Origin: Micromonospora sp. NBC_01699
Lineage (GTDB): Bacteria; Actinomycetota; Actinomycetes; Mycobacteriales; Micromonosporaceae
Reading direction: 5' to 3'
Length of the DNA stretch: 64,000 nt
Assembly (NCBI RefSeq): GCF_036250065.1
Contig: NZ_CP109199.1
Location: 7,562,001-7,626,000, forward strand
The translations under genes and the position numbers were made by a program. The notes beneath the pieces were generated by a model. The model was given only the letters and a program-made list of their open reading frames with translations. It did no database searches and was not told where the DNA came from. Positions 1 through 9,129 of this stretch are shown here, in pieces (within the stretch, counting starts at the first letter, position 1; each line of letters begins with the position of its first letter).

Positions 1-103
1 CCGATCCTACGGCCGAACGCCGCCGCAACCCAGCACCCCACCACCCCTTGTGACCCACACCCCACCCGACGCGCCCGCCACCCGCCCCACCCCGAACCAG
101 CCA

Positions 104-179
104 AGATCCGCACACTTTCGCGGAGGGAGTGGCTGTCGCGGGCAAAACAACCACTCTTTCAGCGAAAGTGTGGAGATCT
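104..179. repeat. Long imperfect intergenic palindrome (dispersed repeat family, copy 1)
   Basis: A hairpin with arms at 104-132 and 151-179 and an 18-nt loop. The outer arm AGATC/GATCT is followed by a perfect 11-bp arm (CACACTTTCGC at 111-121 with its complement at 162-172), then a GGAGTGG/CCACTC inner arm. Only a few mismatches or G-U pairs interrupt it. Its left arm closely resembles the start of the element at 29124. No ORF here is credible, so the first 200 bases hold only this element. Confidence 0.75.
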
Positions 180-200
180 CGCGGCGTGCGGGGTACGGGT

Positions 201-557
201 TTACCACCAGACCCGCCGGCAATACCCGGCAGTCGACGCGAAAGCCGTGCCGTAGCTGTCGGTCACGTACACCGTCACGTCGTAGTACATGTTGAACAAG
301 CAGCTCTTACGCACGCTGGTCTTGCCGTCCCATGCGGGGCGGTGGGCGCCGTCGACGAACCATTGGATGGTCACCGGCTCGACGGCGCCCGCGTACTCCA
401 CCAAGCAGGCCAGGGTGGATGCGCCGGACTCGCAGTCCAGGTATTTGATGGCGGGGTAGGCGCTGGCCGGGGTAGTCGGCGCGAGCGCGATGGCGAGGCT
501 ACCGAACAGGGCCACGAGGAACCCGGTGATCCGCTTCACTGACGGCGATGACAGCAT
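201..557 (-). CDS. Small secreted protein of unknown function
   Basis: 118 residues. The ATG at 557 is chosen because AAGGAGGTCG lies directly upstream; a longer frame to 641 has no such site. Residues 1-35 form a typical Sec signal peptide (positive start, hydrophobic core, PASA-type end). The mature part of about 85 residues has four cysteines (in the CESG, ACLV, KSCLF and YCRR contexts), suggesting two disulfides and a compact extracellular domain. No family was recognised and the gene stands alone. Function is unknown; an extracellular small protein is inferred from the signal peptide only. Confidence 0.7.
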   Translation of the reverse strand: MLSSPSVKRITGFLVALFGSLAIALAPTTPASAYPAIKYLDCESGASTLACLVEYAGAVEPVTIQWFVDGAHRPAWDGKTSVRKSCLFNMYYDVTVYVTDSYGTAFASTAGYCRRVWW

Positions 558-839
558 TCGACCTCCTTGGAGATTAGGCGGATTGACCACCGGCACTGCC
601 TCGCCGGCAGATTCAATCTTAATCACCTCAGCGGGACGCACGATAGATCAGCCATCAAGACAATCATCTTGGTCGATGCATAGTCTGCCAAGCAGTCGGT
701 AACGCTCGATTGCTTTCATTCAAGAGCTATGCCGGCAAAAAGGAATTCGAAATAAACTGTACGGGATGTCGCCGACCCTCACTCGGCTGTCGTACTCGGC
801 GAGCGATTCCCGGCGCCGGCACCTCACCCCAGCCGACGG

Positions 840-1724
840 TCAGCTGACCACGTCCTTGCGGGTGAAGCGCCAGAAGGCAAGGCTCCAGAAGATGGTGGCG
901 TAGCTGATCGCCGAGATGCAGCCCCGTACGATGTCGTCGGTCTGGATCGGGGTGGAGAGCAGGCCCAGCCACGCAGTGCTGTAATGGGTCGGCAGAAAGT
1001 CGCGGACCACGCCGAGGGCCTCGATCTGGTCCAGGATGCTGGACAGGATCCAGAGCAGCACGGCGCCGCCGACCGCGCCCAGGGCGGCATCGGTGGTGAC
1101 CGAGAGCAGGAACGCCAGCCCGGCCACCACCAGCAGCGCCACCGCCAGATAGCCGAGGATGCCGAGCAACCGAAGCAGGCCCTCGCCGGCCGGGATCTGC
1201 GCGGCGACGGTGCTCTGCAACGGCTCCCAGCCGTACCGGATGGTGCCGGCGAGCAGGGCGGTGCCGATCAGCAGTAGCAACGCCAGCCCGGAGTACGCGA
1301 GCGCCACGACCAGCTTCACCGCCAGCAGGCGGGACCGGGGCACCGGGACCGCCAGCAGGTAACGCAGGCTGCCCCAGCTCGCCTCGCTGGCCACGGTGTC
1401 GCCGCAGAACAGCGCCACCACGACGACCAGCAGGAACGACGACGACACGAAGATGCAGAACAGGGCGAAGTTGAGCCCGCCCGTGGTGGCGAGGTCGATC
1501 AGGCTGGCGAACTCGTTGTTGCCGTTGTCGTCGTCACCGCCCGCGTTGAACTGGAACGCGATCAGCACGATGATCGGCAGCAGGACCATCGCCGCCAACG
1601 TCAACTGCGTACGCCGACGCGCGAACTGCCGGCGCCACTCGGTCGCCACCGTGAGCGTCGCCCGGGGCCGGTAACCCGTCGCCGCACCCGCGCTCTCGAC
1701 GGTCACCTGATCCGTGCCGGCCAT
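840..1724 (-). CDS. ABC-2 type transporter permease
   Basis: 294 residues with about six hydrophobic segments. TM1 is near residues 40-60 (LAAMVLLPIIVLIAFQF), followed by an Asp/Asn-rich external loop, then a cluster at 85-110, 130-160, 185-215, 220-235 and a last segment near 275. The architecture and the EASWGSLRYLLAVPVPRS cytoplasmic stretch match ABC-2 permeases. It lies immediately downstream of the hydrolase-ABC ATPase fusion (1761-4736), which supplies the nucleotide-binding domain. The ATG at 1724 follows the stop of a 12-codon bridge ORF by one base, so translation is probably coupled. Substrate is unknown. Confidence 0.85.
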   Translation of the reverse strand: MAGTDQVTVESAGAATGYRPRATLTVATEWRRQFARRRTQLTLAAMVLLPIIVLIAFQFNAGGDDDNGNNEFASLIDLATTGGLNFALFCIFVSSSFLLVVVVALFCGDTVASEASWGSLRYLLAVPVPRSRLLAVKLVVALAYSGLALLLLIGTALLAGTIRYGWEPLQSTVAAQIPAGEGLLRLLGILGYLAVALLVVAGLAFLLSVTTDAALGAVGGAVLLWILSSILDQIEALGVVRDFLPTHYSTAWLGLLSTPIQTDDIVRGCISAISYATIFWSLAFWRFTRKDVVS

Positions 1725-1725
1725 G

Positions 1726-1764
1726 TCAGCGGTCCCCGCTTTCCCGAGAATCGGTCATCGTCAT
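1726..1764 (-). other. 12-codon bridge ORF between ATPase fusion and permease
   Basis: An ATG at 1764 overlaps the stop of the fusion gene (ATGA) and reads MTMTDSRESGDR before a TGA at 1728-1726, one base before the permease ATG. The end of the fusion gene encodes NSRGSGDR and the bridge ends SRESGDR, and the DNA is equally similar, so the bridge is a tandem copy of the gene end. It is probably a translational-coupling device or a by-product of duplication rather than a functional peptide. Confidence 0.45.
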
Positions 1765-4736
1765 CGGTCCCCGCTGCCCCGGGAGTTGTCGCCGACCAGG
1801 GCGAGGAACGCGTCCTCCAGCCGGCGGCGCGGCATCACCCGGTCGACTCCCACGCCGGCCCGGACCAGTTCGGCGACCACCTCGCTGCGGGCGGTCCCGT
1901 TCACGTCCACCACCAGCGCCCCGTCCCCGTTGGACAGCACCTGCACCCCGTCCAACCGATCGAGTACGGCCCGCGCGGCGACCGGGTCGCTGACGTCGAA
2001 CTGCACGCTGGGCGACTCGCCGACGATCTCGTCGACCGGCCCGGAGGCGACGATCGTGCCCTTGTTGACCACCACCGCGTGGGTGCAGGACTGCTCCACC
2101 TCGGCCAGCAGGTGGCTGGAGACCAGCACCGCCCGGCCGCCGGTGGCGTACCGGCGGAGCACCCGGCGCATCTCGGCGATCTGCGGCGGGTCGAGCCCGT
2201 CGGTCGGTTCGTCCAGCACCAGCAGCTCGGGCAGGCCGAGCATGGCCTGGGCGATGGCCAGCCGCTGCCGCATCCCGTGGCTGTACGTCTTGATCCTGCG
2301 GTGTACCGAGTCGCCGAGGCCGGCGATCTCCAGTGCCTCCTCGAAGTGGGCGTCGGCGAGCGGCCGCCCGGTGGCCCGCCAGTACGACCGCAGGTTCGCC
2401 AGCCCGCTCAGGTGCGGTAGGAAGCCGGGCCCCTCGACCAGCGAGCCGATCCGGGACAGCACCGGCGAGCCGGGGACCAACCGGTGCCCGAAGACGAAGA
2501 TCTTGCCGGCGGTCGGCTGGGTCAGCCCCATCAGCACCCGCAGGGTGGTGGTCTTGCCGGCACCGTTCGGCCCGAGCAGGCCGACCACCTGCCCCCGGTG
2601 CACCTCGAAGTCCACCCGGGATACGGCGACGAAGCCGTCCGCGTACTCCTTGCGCAGGTCGCGGATGACCAGCGGGATGTCGGCGTACTCCGCGGTCACC
2701 GAGGTGTCGTGGCGGCGGTGCCGGCGGCGGACCACCAGCAGGACCACGACGAGCCCGACCGCTATCGCGGCGAGCAGGGCGGCCAGCGCCCAGCGCCACA
2801 GCACACCGGTGGTGGGGATCGGCTCGCCGCTCACCGTGGGCAGGGTGATCCGGTCGCCGCCGAGCGCGACCGAGTAGACGGTCGGTTCGACCGGGGTGGC
2901 GTAGCCCTGGTCGGAGGTGGCCACCACCAGCGCGAGCCGGTGTCCGGCCTCGACCCGGTGCACGATCGCCGGCAGGGTCACCCGGGCCGGCGCGGCACCG
3001 GCCAGGTCGGCCGGGAGGCCGGTCAGCCGGACCGGCGCGATCAGGCCGCCGGGTAGTTCGGCGGTTCCGTCCGGCCCGATGTCGTAGAGCTTGGCGAAGA
3101 GCACCGCCTCGCCGGTCGGTGACGCGGCCCGGATCGACACCGTCGGGGCGCCGACCACGTCGACCGGCTCGTCCAGGGGTTCGGTGACGAACCGGGCATG
3201 CTGGCCGGGCAGGTCCCCGGCCACCCCGCCGACCACGCCGGAGAGCGCCCCGGCGAACGGCACGGTCGAGATCGCGGCCGGGTTGCCGTTCGGCGGGTTG
3301 GCGACCTGCTGCGGCGGGCCGCCGACGGCGACCTCCCGGACACCGCCGCCGGCCTCGGCGTCCGTGCCGGTCAGGCCGGGATAGTCGGCGGTACGGAAGC
3401 CGGTGGCGACCAGCCCCCGGTCGAGCGCGTCGAAACCGGCGAGCCGGGACCAGGTGAAGCTGGTGCCGGGGTCGGCGGCGTCGCCGCGTACGTAGTGGTC
3501 GAGCCACTGAACGGTGAGGAACTTGACCCGGTCCTGGTCGCTGCGCGGGCCGGCGCCGCCGTCGTGCCCACCGGTGAACCAGGCCACGCGTACGGGGGTG
3601 CCGGCGGCGGCGATGCCCCGGGCGTTGGCGTCGGCCTCGCTGAGCGGGAAGAGCGTGTCGGCCTCGCCCTGGATCAACAGGGTCGGCGCCTTGACCCGGT
3701 CGAGTACGCCGGCCGGGCTGGACCGGCGCAGCAGGGCGAGCGCCGGTTCGTTGGCCCGTCCGGTGGTGGCGATCTCCAGGTAGGCGGCGCAGACGTCGGC
3801 GGCGAAGCGACCGCAGGCCGGGCTGCTCGGTCCGACACCGGGGCCGGCACCGGGACCGATGCCCGGACCGGGTCGGGTCGAGGGTGCCACGCTGGGCGTG
3901 ACCGTGGGGGCGGCGGTCGGCCCGGTGGTCGACGCGGTGTTGCCGGGCCCGCCGGGTCCGAGGCCACCGAGGCCGCCCGGGCCGGTGCCGCCGCTGCCGA
4001 ACAGGACTCCGGCCCAGCCCTTCTTGAACACCCCGTCCAGGTTGGATCGGCCGCTCGACTCGGGCAGGAACGACGCGGTCAGGTCGTGCCAGGTGATCAT
4101 CGGAACGATCGCGTCGACCCGTGGGTCGGCGGCGGCGAGCAGCAGTGCCAGGCCGCCGCCGTACGAGCCGCCGACGACGCCCACCCTCGGGTCACCGGTG
4201 GCGTCGGTGCGGATCTCCGGCCGGGCGGCGAGCCAGTCGAGCAGGCGGGCGGCGTCGCGTACCTCGAAGTCGGGGCTGTCCAGGTGGATCTCCCCGCCGC
4301 TGCGGCCGAACCCGCGGGCGCTGTACGCCAGCACCGCGTACCCGTGTTCGGCCAGGTCCTCGGCGTCGGCGCGGACCGATTCCTTGGTCCCGCCGAAGCC
4401 GTGCGGGAGCAGGATCGCCGGGACCCTGGCCGCGGCGCCGGCCCCGTCGGGCAGGTAGAACGTGGTGTCCAGGTCGACCGGTTGGTTGCCGTCCGGCCCG
4501 GACCGGACGTTGATCAGCCGGTCCTCGGTGCGGAAGGAGTCTCCCCCGGGCCAGACCGCCCAGCCGACCAGGGCCGCGAGCAGTGCCACGACGAGGGTTG
4601 CGGCGCCGAGCCGGCGTCGGCCGAGCCGGGCCGTCCACGAGGTCCCGGATCGGCCGGGTCCGGACATGCTCGCCCCCGACCGGACACGGTGGAGGGCATG
4701 GCGGAGCCGGGACGGCAGCGCGGAAGGCATGGGCAC
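1761..4736 (-). CDS. Fusion: membrane-anchored alpha/beta hydrolase (CocE/X-Pro peptidase-like) plus ABC ATPase
   Basis: 991 residues. A hydrophobic anchor lies near residues 38-57. Residues about 70-630 form an alpha/beta hydrolase of the CocE/NonD or X-Pro dipeptidyl-peptidase type, with nucleophile elbow GGSYGGG near 190, a Pro/Gly-rich insert near 265-300 and a GGHDGG histidine near 392, ending in a beta-rich domain. A second TM (near 643-672) is followed by an Arg/His-rich stop and an ABC ATPase: Walker A GPNGAGKTTT near 722, signature YSHGMRQR near 815, Walker B LLVLDEPTDGLDP near 837. The topology puts the hydrolase outside and the ATPase inside. The permease is the next gene. The start at 4736 has no strong SD; an internal start near residue 24 is possible. 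Confidence 0.85.
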   Translation of the reverse strand: MPMPSALPSRLRHALHRVRSGASMSGPGRSGTSWTARLGRRRLGAATLVVALLAALVGWAVWPGGDSFRTEDRLINVRSGPDGNQPVDLDTTFYLPDGAGAAARVPAILLPHGFGGTKESVRADAEDLAEHGYAVLAYSARGFGRSGGEIHLDSPDFEVRDAARLLDWLAARPEIRTDATGDPRVGVVGGSYGGGLALLLAAADPRVDAIVPMITWHDLTASFLPESSGRSNLDGVFKKGWAGVLFGSGGTGPGGLGGLGPGGPGNTASTTGPTAAPTVTPSVAPSTRPGPGIGPGAGPGVGPSSPACGRFAADVCAAYLEIATTGRANEPALALLRRSSPAGVLDRVKAPTLLIQGEADTLFPLSEADANARGIAAAGTPVRVAWFTGGHDGGAGPRSDQDRVKFLTVQWLDHYVRGDAADPGTSFTWSRLAGFDALDRGLVATGFRTADYPGLTGTDAEAGGGVREVAVGGPPQQVANPPNGNPAAISTVPFAGALSGVVGGVAGDLPGQHARFVTEPLDEPVDVVGAPTVSIRAASPTGEAVLFAKLYDIGPDGTAELPGGLIAPVRLTGLPADLAGAAPARVTLPAIVHRVEAGHRLALVVATSDQGYATPVEPTVYSVALGGDRITLPTVSGEPIPTTGVLWRWALAALLAAIAVGLVVVLLVVRRRHRRHDTSVTAEYADIPLVIRDLRKEYADGFVAVSRVDFEVHRGQVVGLLGPNGAGKTTTLRVLMGLTQPTAGKIFVFGHRLVPGSPVLSRIGSLVEGPGFLPHLSGLANLRSYWRATGRPLADAHFEEALEIAGLGDSVHRRIKTYSHGMRQRLAIAQAMLGLPELLVLDEPTDGLDPPQIAEMRRVLRRYATGGRAVLVSSHLLAEVEQSCTHAVVVNKGTIVASGPVDEIVGESPSVQFDVSDPVAARAVLDRLDGVQVLSNGDGALVVDVNGTARSEVVAELVRAGVGVDRVMPRRRLEDAFLALVGDNSRGSGDR

Positions 4737-5105
4737 ACCGTACGGCCCCGAACCTGTGCCGTGGCTGAGATCCGCCGTACGTCCGTCCGGTCAACCCGAT
4801 TGGCGCGCAAAACGCATCGTACGAACATCCCAAGCGCAAGCACGGCAGGACAAATTCGGACTATGTGAATTCCGATCTACCGGGACATACAGCTCAATCG
4901 ATACATGTCGCTCAACAATAAGCACGCAGAGTCACGATTTTGAGTAGCCGTGACCACAGGTGCGCAACTGACGTGAAACTGACTGTTCGTCGTGGATGGA
5001 CAGAGTCGGGCGTTCAGTTAGTTTTCCGCTCCGGTGGGCGGGACCCCGGCGGCCTCCCGGCGCTCACCACCACCGCACCCTGGCCGTCGCCGGAGGAGAT
5101 GCACG
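4737..5105. other. Divergent intergenic region, no gene seen
   Basis: This region separates the hydrolase-ABC fusion (leftward) from the conservon operon (rightward). The stretch around 4840-5030 is clearly richer in A+T than the flanks, consistent with two divergent promoters. No convincing ORF or structured RNA was found. A GGAGGAG ribosome site sits at its right end for the gene at 5106. Confidence 0.5.
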
Positions 5106-6329
5106 ATGACAGTTCCCGCGCAGCGGCCCCGACGATGGCCGAACGCGCCCGGTAACGCACTGCGCCTGTTCCTCGTGGTGATCCTGTTGGTGCCGGTTGC
5201 CGTGCTCTTCGTGCAGTTGCAACGATCGGTCGACGCCGATCAGGAACTGGTCGCCCGGGAGCAGCACGGGATCGAGTATCTACGCTCGCTCACCGACGTG
5301 ACGGTTGCCCTCACCGAGGCCCAGTCGGCGGCCGTGGCCGGCCGGCCCGTGCTGCGCGAGGCCCTGACCACCGCGGTGGAACGGACCACCGCCGTCGACA
5401 CCCGCCTCGGCGCCGACCTGCGCACCCGGGAACGCTGGGCCGGCGTACGGGCCAAGATCGAGTCTCTGCCCGACCGGGGTGCGACCAGCCCGGACGCGGT
5501 CTTCGGCGTCTACCGCGAGGCCGCCGACCTGCTGCTGGCCCTCTGGGGCAAGGTACGGGAAAGCTCCGGCCTGATGCGCGACCCCGAGGCCGACTCGTAC
5601 TACCTCCAGGATGCCGTCGGCGAGGAACTGCCCGCCGCCATGATCGCCGCCGGCCGACTCGCCGATCTGGCGGTGATCGGGGCCACCCGGAAGTCCACCG
5701 AACGACTACGCACGGTTGCCGAACTGACCGCCGCCCGTACCTCGCTGCTCGACCCGGCCACCGACCTGATCGAGTCCCTCCAGGCCGCGGTGGAAAGCAC
5801 CGACAGTCCCAACCTGGGCGGCAACCTGCTCAACCAGCTCGACAGCTACCAGCGCGCGATCGAGGCGCTGGGCGCGTCGGCCGCGCTGACCGACGGCACC
5901 TCCGAGGCCGATCTGACCCAGATCGCCGCGGCCCGGGTCACCGCCCACGCCGCCGCCGAACAACTCTCCTCGATCATCCTCACCGAACTCGCCACCCTGG
6001 TCGACTCCCGCAACGACCGCCTGGCCCGCAGCCAACAGATCACCTACGTCGCCGGCGCGCTGGCGCTGCTGCTCATGTCCGGCCTGGCCGTGGCGATCGT
6101 GCTCAGCGGCCGTGGCCGCCGCCCCGACCCGACCGCCCCCGGCTCGGCCGACAGACCGCCGGCCGAGCCGGGCGGCACCGAGCCCGGACGCTGGGACGCG
6201 CTGGTCGACTGGCCGGCCACCGGCCCCGCCGGTACACCCGGTGGACAGTCGACCGGCCGGCCGGTCGCGACCGCCGGTGCGGGTTCCGACGGACCCGGCG
6301 GTTGGGGGCGTTCCGATGCTGCTCGGTAG
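5106..6329 (+). CDS. Membrane sensor-like protein with extracytoplasmic helical domain
   Basis: 407 residues from the ATG at 5106, placed by GGAGGAG 7-8 bases upstream. TM1 is near residues 17-37 (LFLVVILLVPVAVLFVQL) and TM2 near 320-340. The roughly 280 residues between them are predominantly helical and outside the membrane, with a TEAQSAAVAGRP motif like the N-terminal part of NIT/4-helix-bundle sensors. The C-terminal 65 residues are a Pro/Gly-rich cytoplasmic tail with no kinase domain. The gene overlaps the histidine kinase gene by 14 nt and begins the operon, so it is probably an accessory sensor for that kinase. Confidence 0.75.
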   Translation: MTVPAQRPRRWPNAPGNALRLFLVVILLVPVAVLFVQLQRSVDADQELVAREQHGIEYLRSLTDVTVALTEAQSAAVAGRPVLREALTTAVERTTAVDTRLGADLRTRERWAGVRAKIESLPDRGATSPDAVFGVYREAADLLLALWGKVRESSGLMRDPEADSYYLQDAVGEELPAAMIAAGRLADLAVIGATRKSTERLRTVAELTAARTSLLDPATDLIESLQAAVESTDSPNLGGNLLNQLDSYQRAIEALGASAALTDGTSEADLTQIAAARVTAHAAAEQLSSIILTELATLVDSRNDRLARSQQITYVAGALALLLMSGLAVAIVLSGRGRRPDPTAPGSADRPPAEPGGTEPGRWDALVDWPATGPAGTPGGQSTGRPVATAGAGSDGPGGWGRSDAAR

Positions 6330-9129
6330 GCTCCGGATTCGGGCCAAGCTCACGCTGCTGGTCATCATCCCGCTGCTCAGCATGGTCGGTCTGGCCGTGC
6401 CGGTGGTGGTCGAACGGGTGAACCAGGCCAGCCGGGCCGCCGACACCGCCGAATCGGTACGCACCGCCGGCCGGGTCGGCTCGCTGGTGCAGGAGTTGCA
6501 GCAGGAACGACTGCTCTCCATCGGCTACCTGATGGGTCACGCCGACCGGTCCGCGCTGATCCAGCAGACGGCCACGGTCAGCGACAAGATCGCCGACCTG
6601 CGCGCCGACCTCGGCGACCGACTGACCACCCGGGTCACCGCCGCCATCGCCGACGTGCAGCAACTCGCCGAACTGCGGTCCGCCGTACTCAACCGCCGGG
6701 CCACCCCGGACCAGGTGCTGGGCAAGTTCGGGCCGATCAACGTGGCGCTGATCGAGTCCCTGCAACTGACGTACGGGGTGGACACCGCCACGCCGCAGGG
6801 GCGCCAGGTCGTCGCCCTCGACGCGGTGCTGCGTACGGACGAGGGGATCAGCGCCGGCGCGTCGATCATTGTGCTCGTTGTCGCCAGCAAGAACCAGGGC
6901 GCGATCACCGCGTACATCAGCAACATGGCGGCGCTGACCGTCAACACGGCCCGGTTCAGCGCCTTCGCCACCCCGGAGCAGAACGCGCTCTACCGGCTGG
7001 TCGAGGACGCGGTGGCGAGCCGTACCAGCCCCGAGTTCCTCACCAGGTTCGCCGTGGACCCCGAGGGCACCGTCGCCGGGTTCAGCATGCAGCGGCTCTT
7101 TCCCGCCGTCGCCTCCCTGATCACCCTCGGGCAGTTCGTCGAGAAGCGGATCGTCACCGACGTCATCTCCCAGGTGACCGCGGAACAGCGGTCGGCGCTG
7201 GCCGCGGCGTACTGGGTCGGCGGGCTGGTCCTGCTCACCCTGCTGGTGGTGGTGCTGCTCAGCCTGGCGGTGGCCCGTACGGTCGCCCGGCCGCTGATCC
7301 GGCTCACCCAGTCGGCCGACCGGGTAGCCCGGGTCGCCGAGGGGGAACTGGTCCGGATCGCCGACGACGAGTCCGAGTCGTCGACCGCTATCCGGCTCGA
7401 CCCGGTCGACATCCGGGCCCGCGACGAGATCGGCGACCTGGCCCGCGCCTTCGACCGGGTCCAGGGTACGGCCGCCCGCCTGGTCGAACGGCAGGCGGCG
7501 AGCCGGCGCAACGTGGCGCAGATGTTCGGTCACGTCGGCCGGCGGACCCAGAACCTGGTCGGCCGGCAGATCGCGCTGATCGACCGGCTGGAGCACCAGG
7601 AGACCGATCCCACCCGCCTACAGCACCTCTATCGGCTCGACCACGTCTCCAGCCGGCTGCGCCGCAGCGCCAGCAGCCTGGTCGTGCTCTCCGGCTCGGC
7701 CGGCGCCGACGGGCACGTGGCGCCGATGCCGCTCGGCGACGTCGTCCGGCTCGCCCTCGGCGAGATCGAGGACTACACCCGCGTCGACGTGCAGGTACGG
7801 GTCGACATGGGGGTGGCACCGGCGGTCATCGGCGACCTCGTACTGACCCTGGCCGAGCTGATGGAGAACGCCACCGCCTTCTCCCCGCCGCACACCCGGG
7901 TCACGGTCGGCGGTGAGGTGGTCGAGGGCGGGGTGAAGCTCACCCTGGTCGACCACGGCATCGGCATGAACGGCGAGCGGCTGGCCGAGGAGAACGCCCG
8001 GTTGACCCGGCGGGAACGGCTCGACCTGGCCCCGACCGAGGTACTCGGGCTGTTCGTGGTCGGCCGGCTGGCCCGCCGGCACGGCTGGCGGGTGACCCTG
8101 TCGGGGACCAATGGCGGCGGGGTCACCGCCGAGATCGAGATCGCCGACCGGCTGCTGGTGCCGCGTCGGACCGAACCGTCGGCGGTCGCCGTGGCGCGGG
8201 CCAGTGTGCCGTCGGCGTCGCTCGCCTGGGCGGACGTCGCGCCGGCCGCCGAGCCGGCACCGGCCGGAACGCTGCCGACCCGCAAGCCCGCTCCGATCGG
8301 CCCGATCGCCGACCCGATCCGGGCACTGGTCAGCACGCCCCTGCCCGCGCCGGCCCCGTCGCCGGTGCAGCCCCCGCCGCCGGCCCGGCCCGCACCGCAG
8401 TCCGCACCGCCCGTGCCCGTCGCGTCCCGGCCGAGCGCGGCCGGACCGGCCGCTGTCGGGGACGGCGGTGCCGCCCGTACCGATGTGGGCGCCGCGCCGG
8501 CGGACGGCCCGGTGGAGCCGGTGTTCGACGCGGCGCTGCTACGGCGGGCCAGCCAATCGCTGGCGGCCGGCGAGCCCTGGAACGCGTTCGCCGGGGTGCC
8601 GGTTGAGGGCTCGGCCACTCCGGCCGACACCAGGGCGGCGTCGGCGGCCGACGACGCCGGTGCCGCGAAGGCGCTCGGGCTGCGCCAGCGGGTGCCCGGC
8701 GCGCAGTTGCCGGCCAACAACGGACCCGGCGCGGCCGGCCGGGGCGTCGGCCGCAACAGCGGCCCCCAGCCGGCCGACCCCTCCGTGGTCCGCGCCCTGA
8801 TCGAGGAGTTCGAGGCCGGCGTACGACGGGCCCAGCGCCAGCAACCGGGAACGACCACACCGGTCGGGGAGCCGGCGGGGGCGGGCCGGGGCACGGCACC
8901 GGAGGTGGCCCCGGTGGGCGCGGGACCGGTGCAGCTCACCCGACGGGTGCCGGGGCGCAACCTGGAGCCGGCCGGGCCGGGACCGCGCTGGGACCGGCAC
9001 CGGTCCGGCAGCCGCCCGGACGACCCGGACGAGGTCCGGAAACTCGTCACCCAGTTCGAGGCCGGGGTCGCCCGCGCCCTCGACGAAGTCCGTACCGACC
9101 ACCGTCACGAAGAGGAAACACCACGATGA
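6316..9129 (+). CDS. cvnA: Sensor histidine kinase with NIT domain (conservon CvnA type)
   Basis: 937 residues from the ATG at 6316 (MLLGRLRIRAKLTLL), which gives TM1 near 10-32. An extracellular nitrate/nitrite-sensing-type (NIT) domain spans about 40-295, TM2 is near 302-325, a HAMP linker runs to about 385, and a dimerisation helix contains LDHVSSRLRR near 440. The HATPase domain has an N-box (ELMENATAFSPP near 513) and G-boxes VDHGIGM and GTNGGGV. The last 300 residues are Pro/Ala-rich and end in two copies of a helix (EEFEAGVRRA and TQFEAGVARA). It overlaps the upstream gene and is followed by cvnB with an ATGA overlap. It presumably signals to the roadblock/GTPase partners. Confidence 0.9.
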   Translation: MLLGRLRIRAKLTLLVIIPLLSMVGLAVPVVVERVNQASRAADTAESVRTAGRVGSLVQELQQERLLSIGYLMGHADRSALIQQTATVSDKIADLRADLGDRLTTRVTAAIADVQQLAELRSAVLNRRATPDQVLGKFGPINVALIESLQLTYGVDTATPQGRQVVALDAVLRTDEGISAGASIIVLVVASKNQGAITAYISNMAALTVNTARFSAFATPEQNALYRLVEDAVASRTSPEFLTRFAVDPEGTVAGFSMQRLFPAVASLITLGQFVEKRIVTDVISQVTAEQRSALAAAYWVGGLVLLTLLVVVLLSLAVARTVARPLIRLTQSADRVARVAEGELVRIADDESESSTAIRLDPVDIRARDEIGDLARAFDRVQGTAARLVERQAASRRNVAQMFGHVGRRTQNLVGRQIALIDRLEHQETDPTRLQHLYRLDHVSSRLRRSASSLVVLSGSAGADGHVAPMPLGDVVRLALGEIEDYTRVDVQVRVDMGVAPAVIGDLVLTLAELMENATAFSPPHTRVTVGGEVVEGGVKLTLVDHGIGMNGERLAEENARLTRRERLDLAPTEVLGLFVVGRLARRHGWRVTLSGTNGGGVTAEIEIADRLLVPRRTEPSAVAVARASVPSASLAWADVAPAAEPAPAGTLPTRKPAPIGPIADPIRALVSTPLPAPAPSPVQPPPPARPAPQSAPPVPVASRPSAAGPAAVGDGGAARTDVGAAPADGPVEPVFDAALLRRASQSLAAGEPWNAFAGVPVEGSATPADTRAASAADDAGAAKALGLRQRVPGAQLPANNGPGAAGRGVGRNSGPQPADPSVVRALIEEFEAGVRRAQRQQPGTTTPVGEPAGAGRGTAPEVAPVGAGPVQLTRRVPGRNLEPAGPGPRWDRHRSGSRPDDPDEVRKLVTQFEAGVARALDEVRTDHRHEEETPR

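Noticed and set aside
3198-4868. 556-codon plus-strand frame opposite the hydrolase-ABC fusion
   Set aside because: The real gene on the other strand has all ABC and hydrolase motifs; the plus-strand protein is low complexity.
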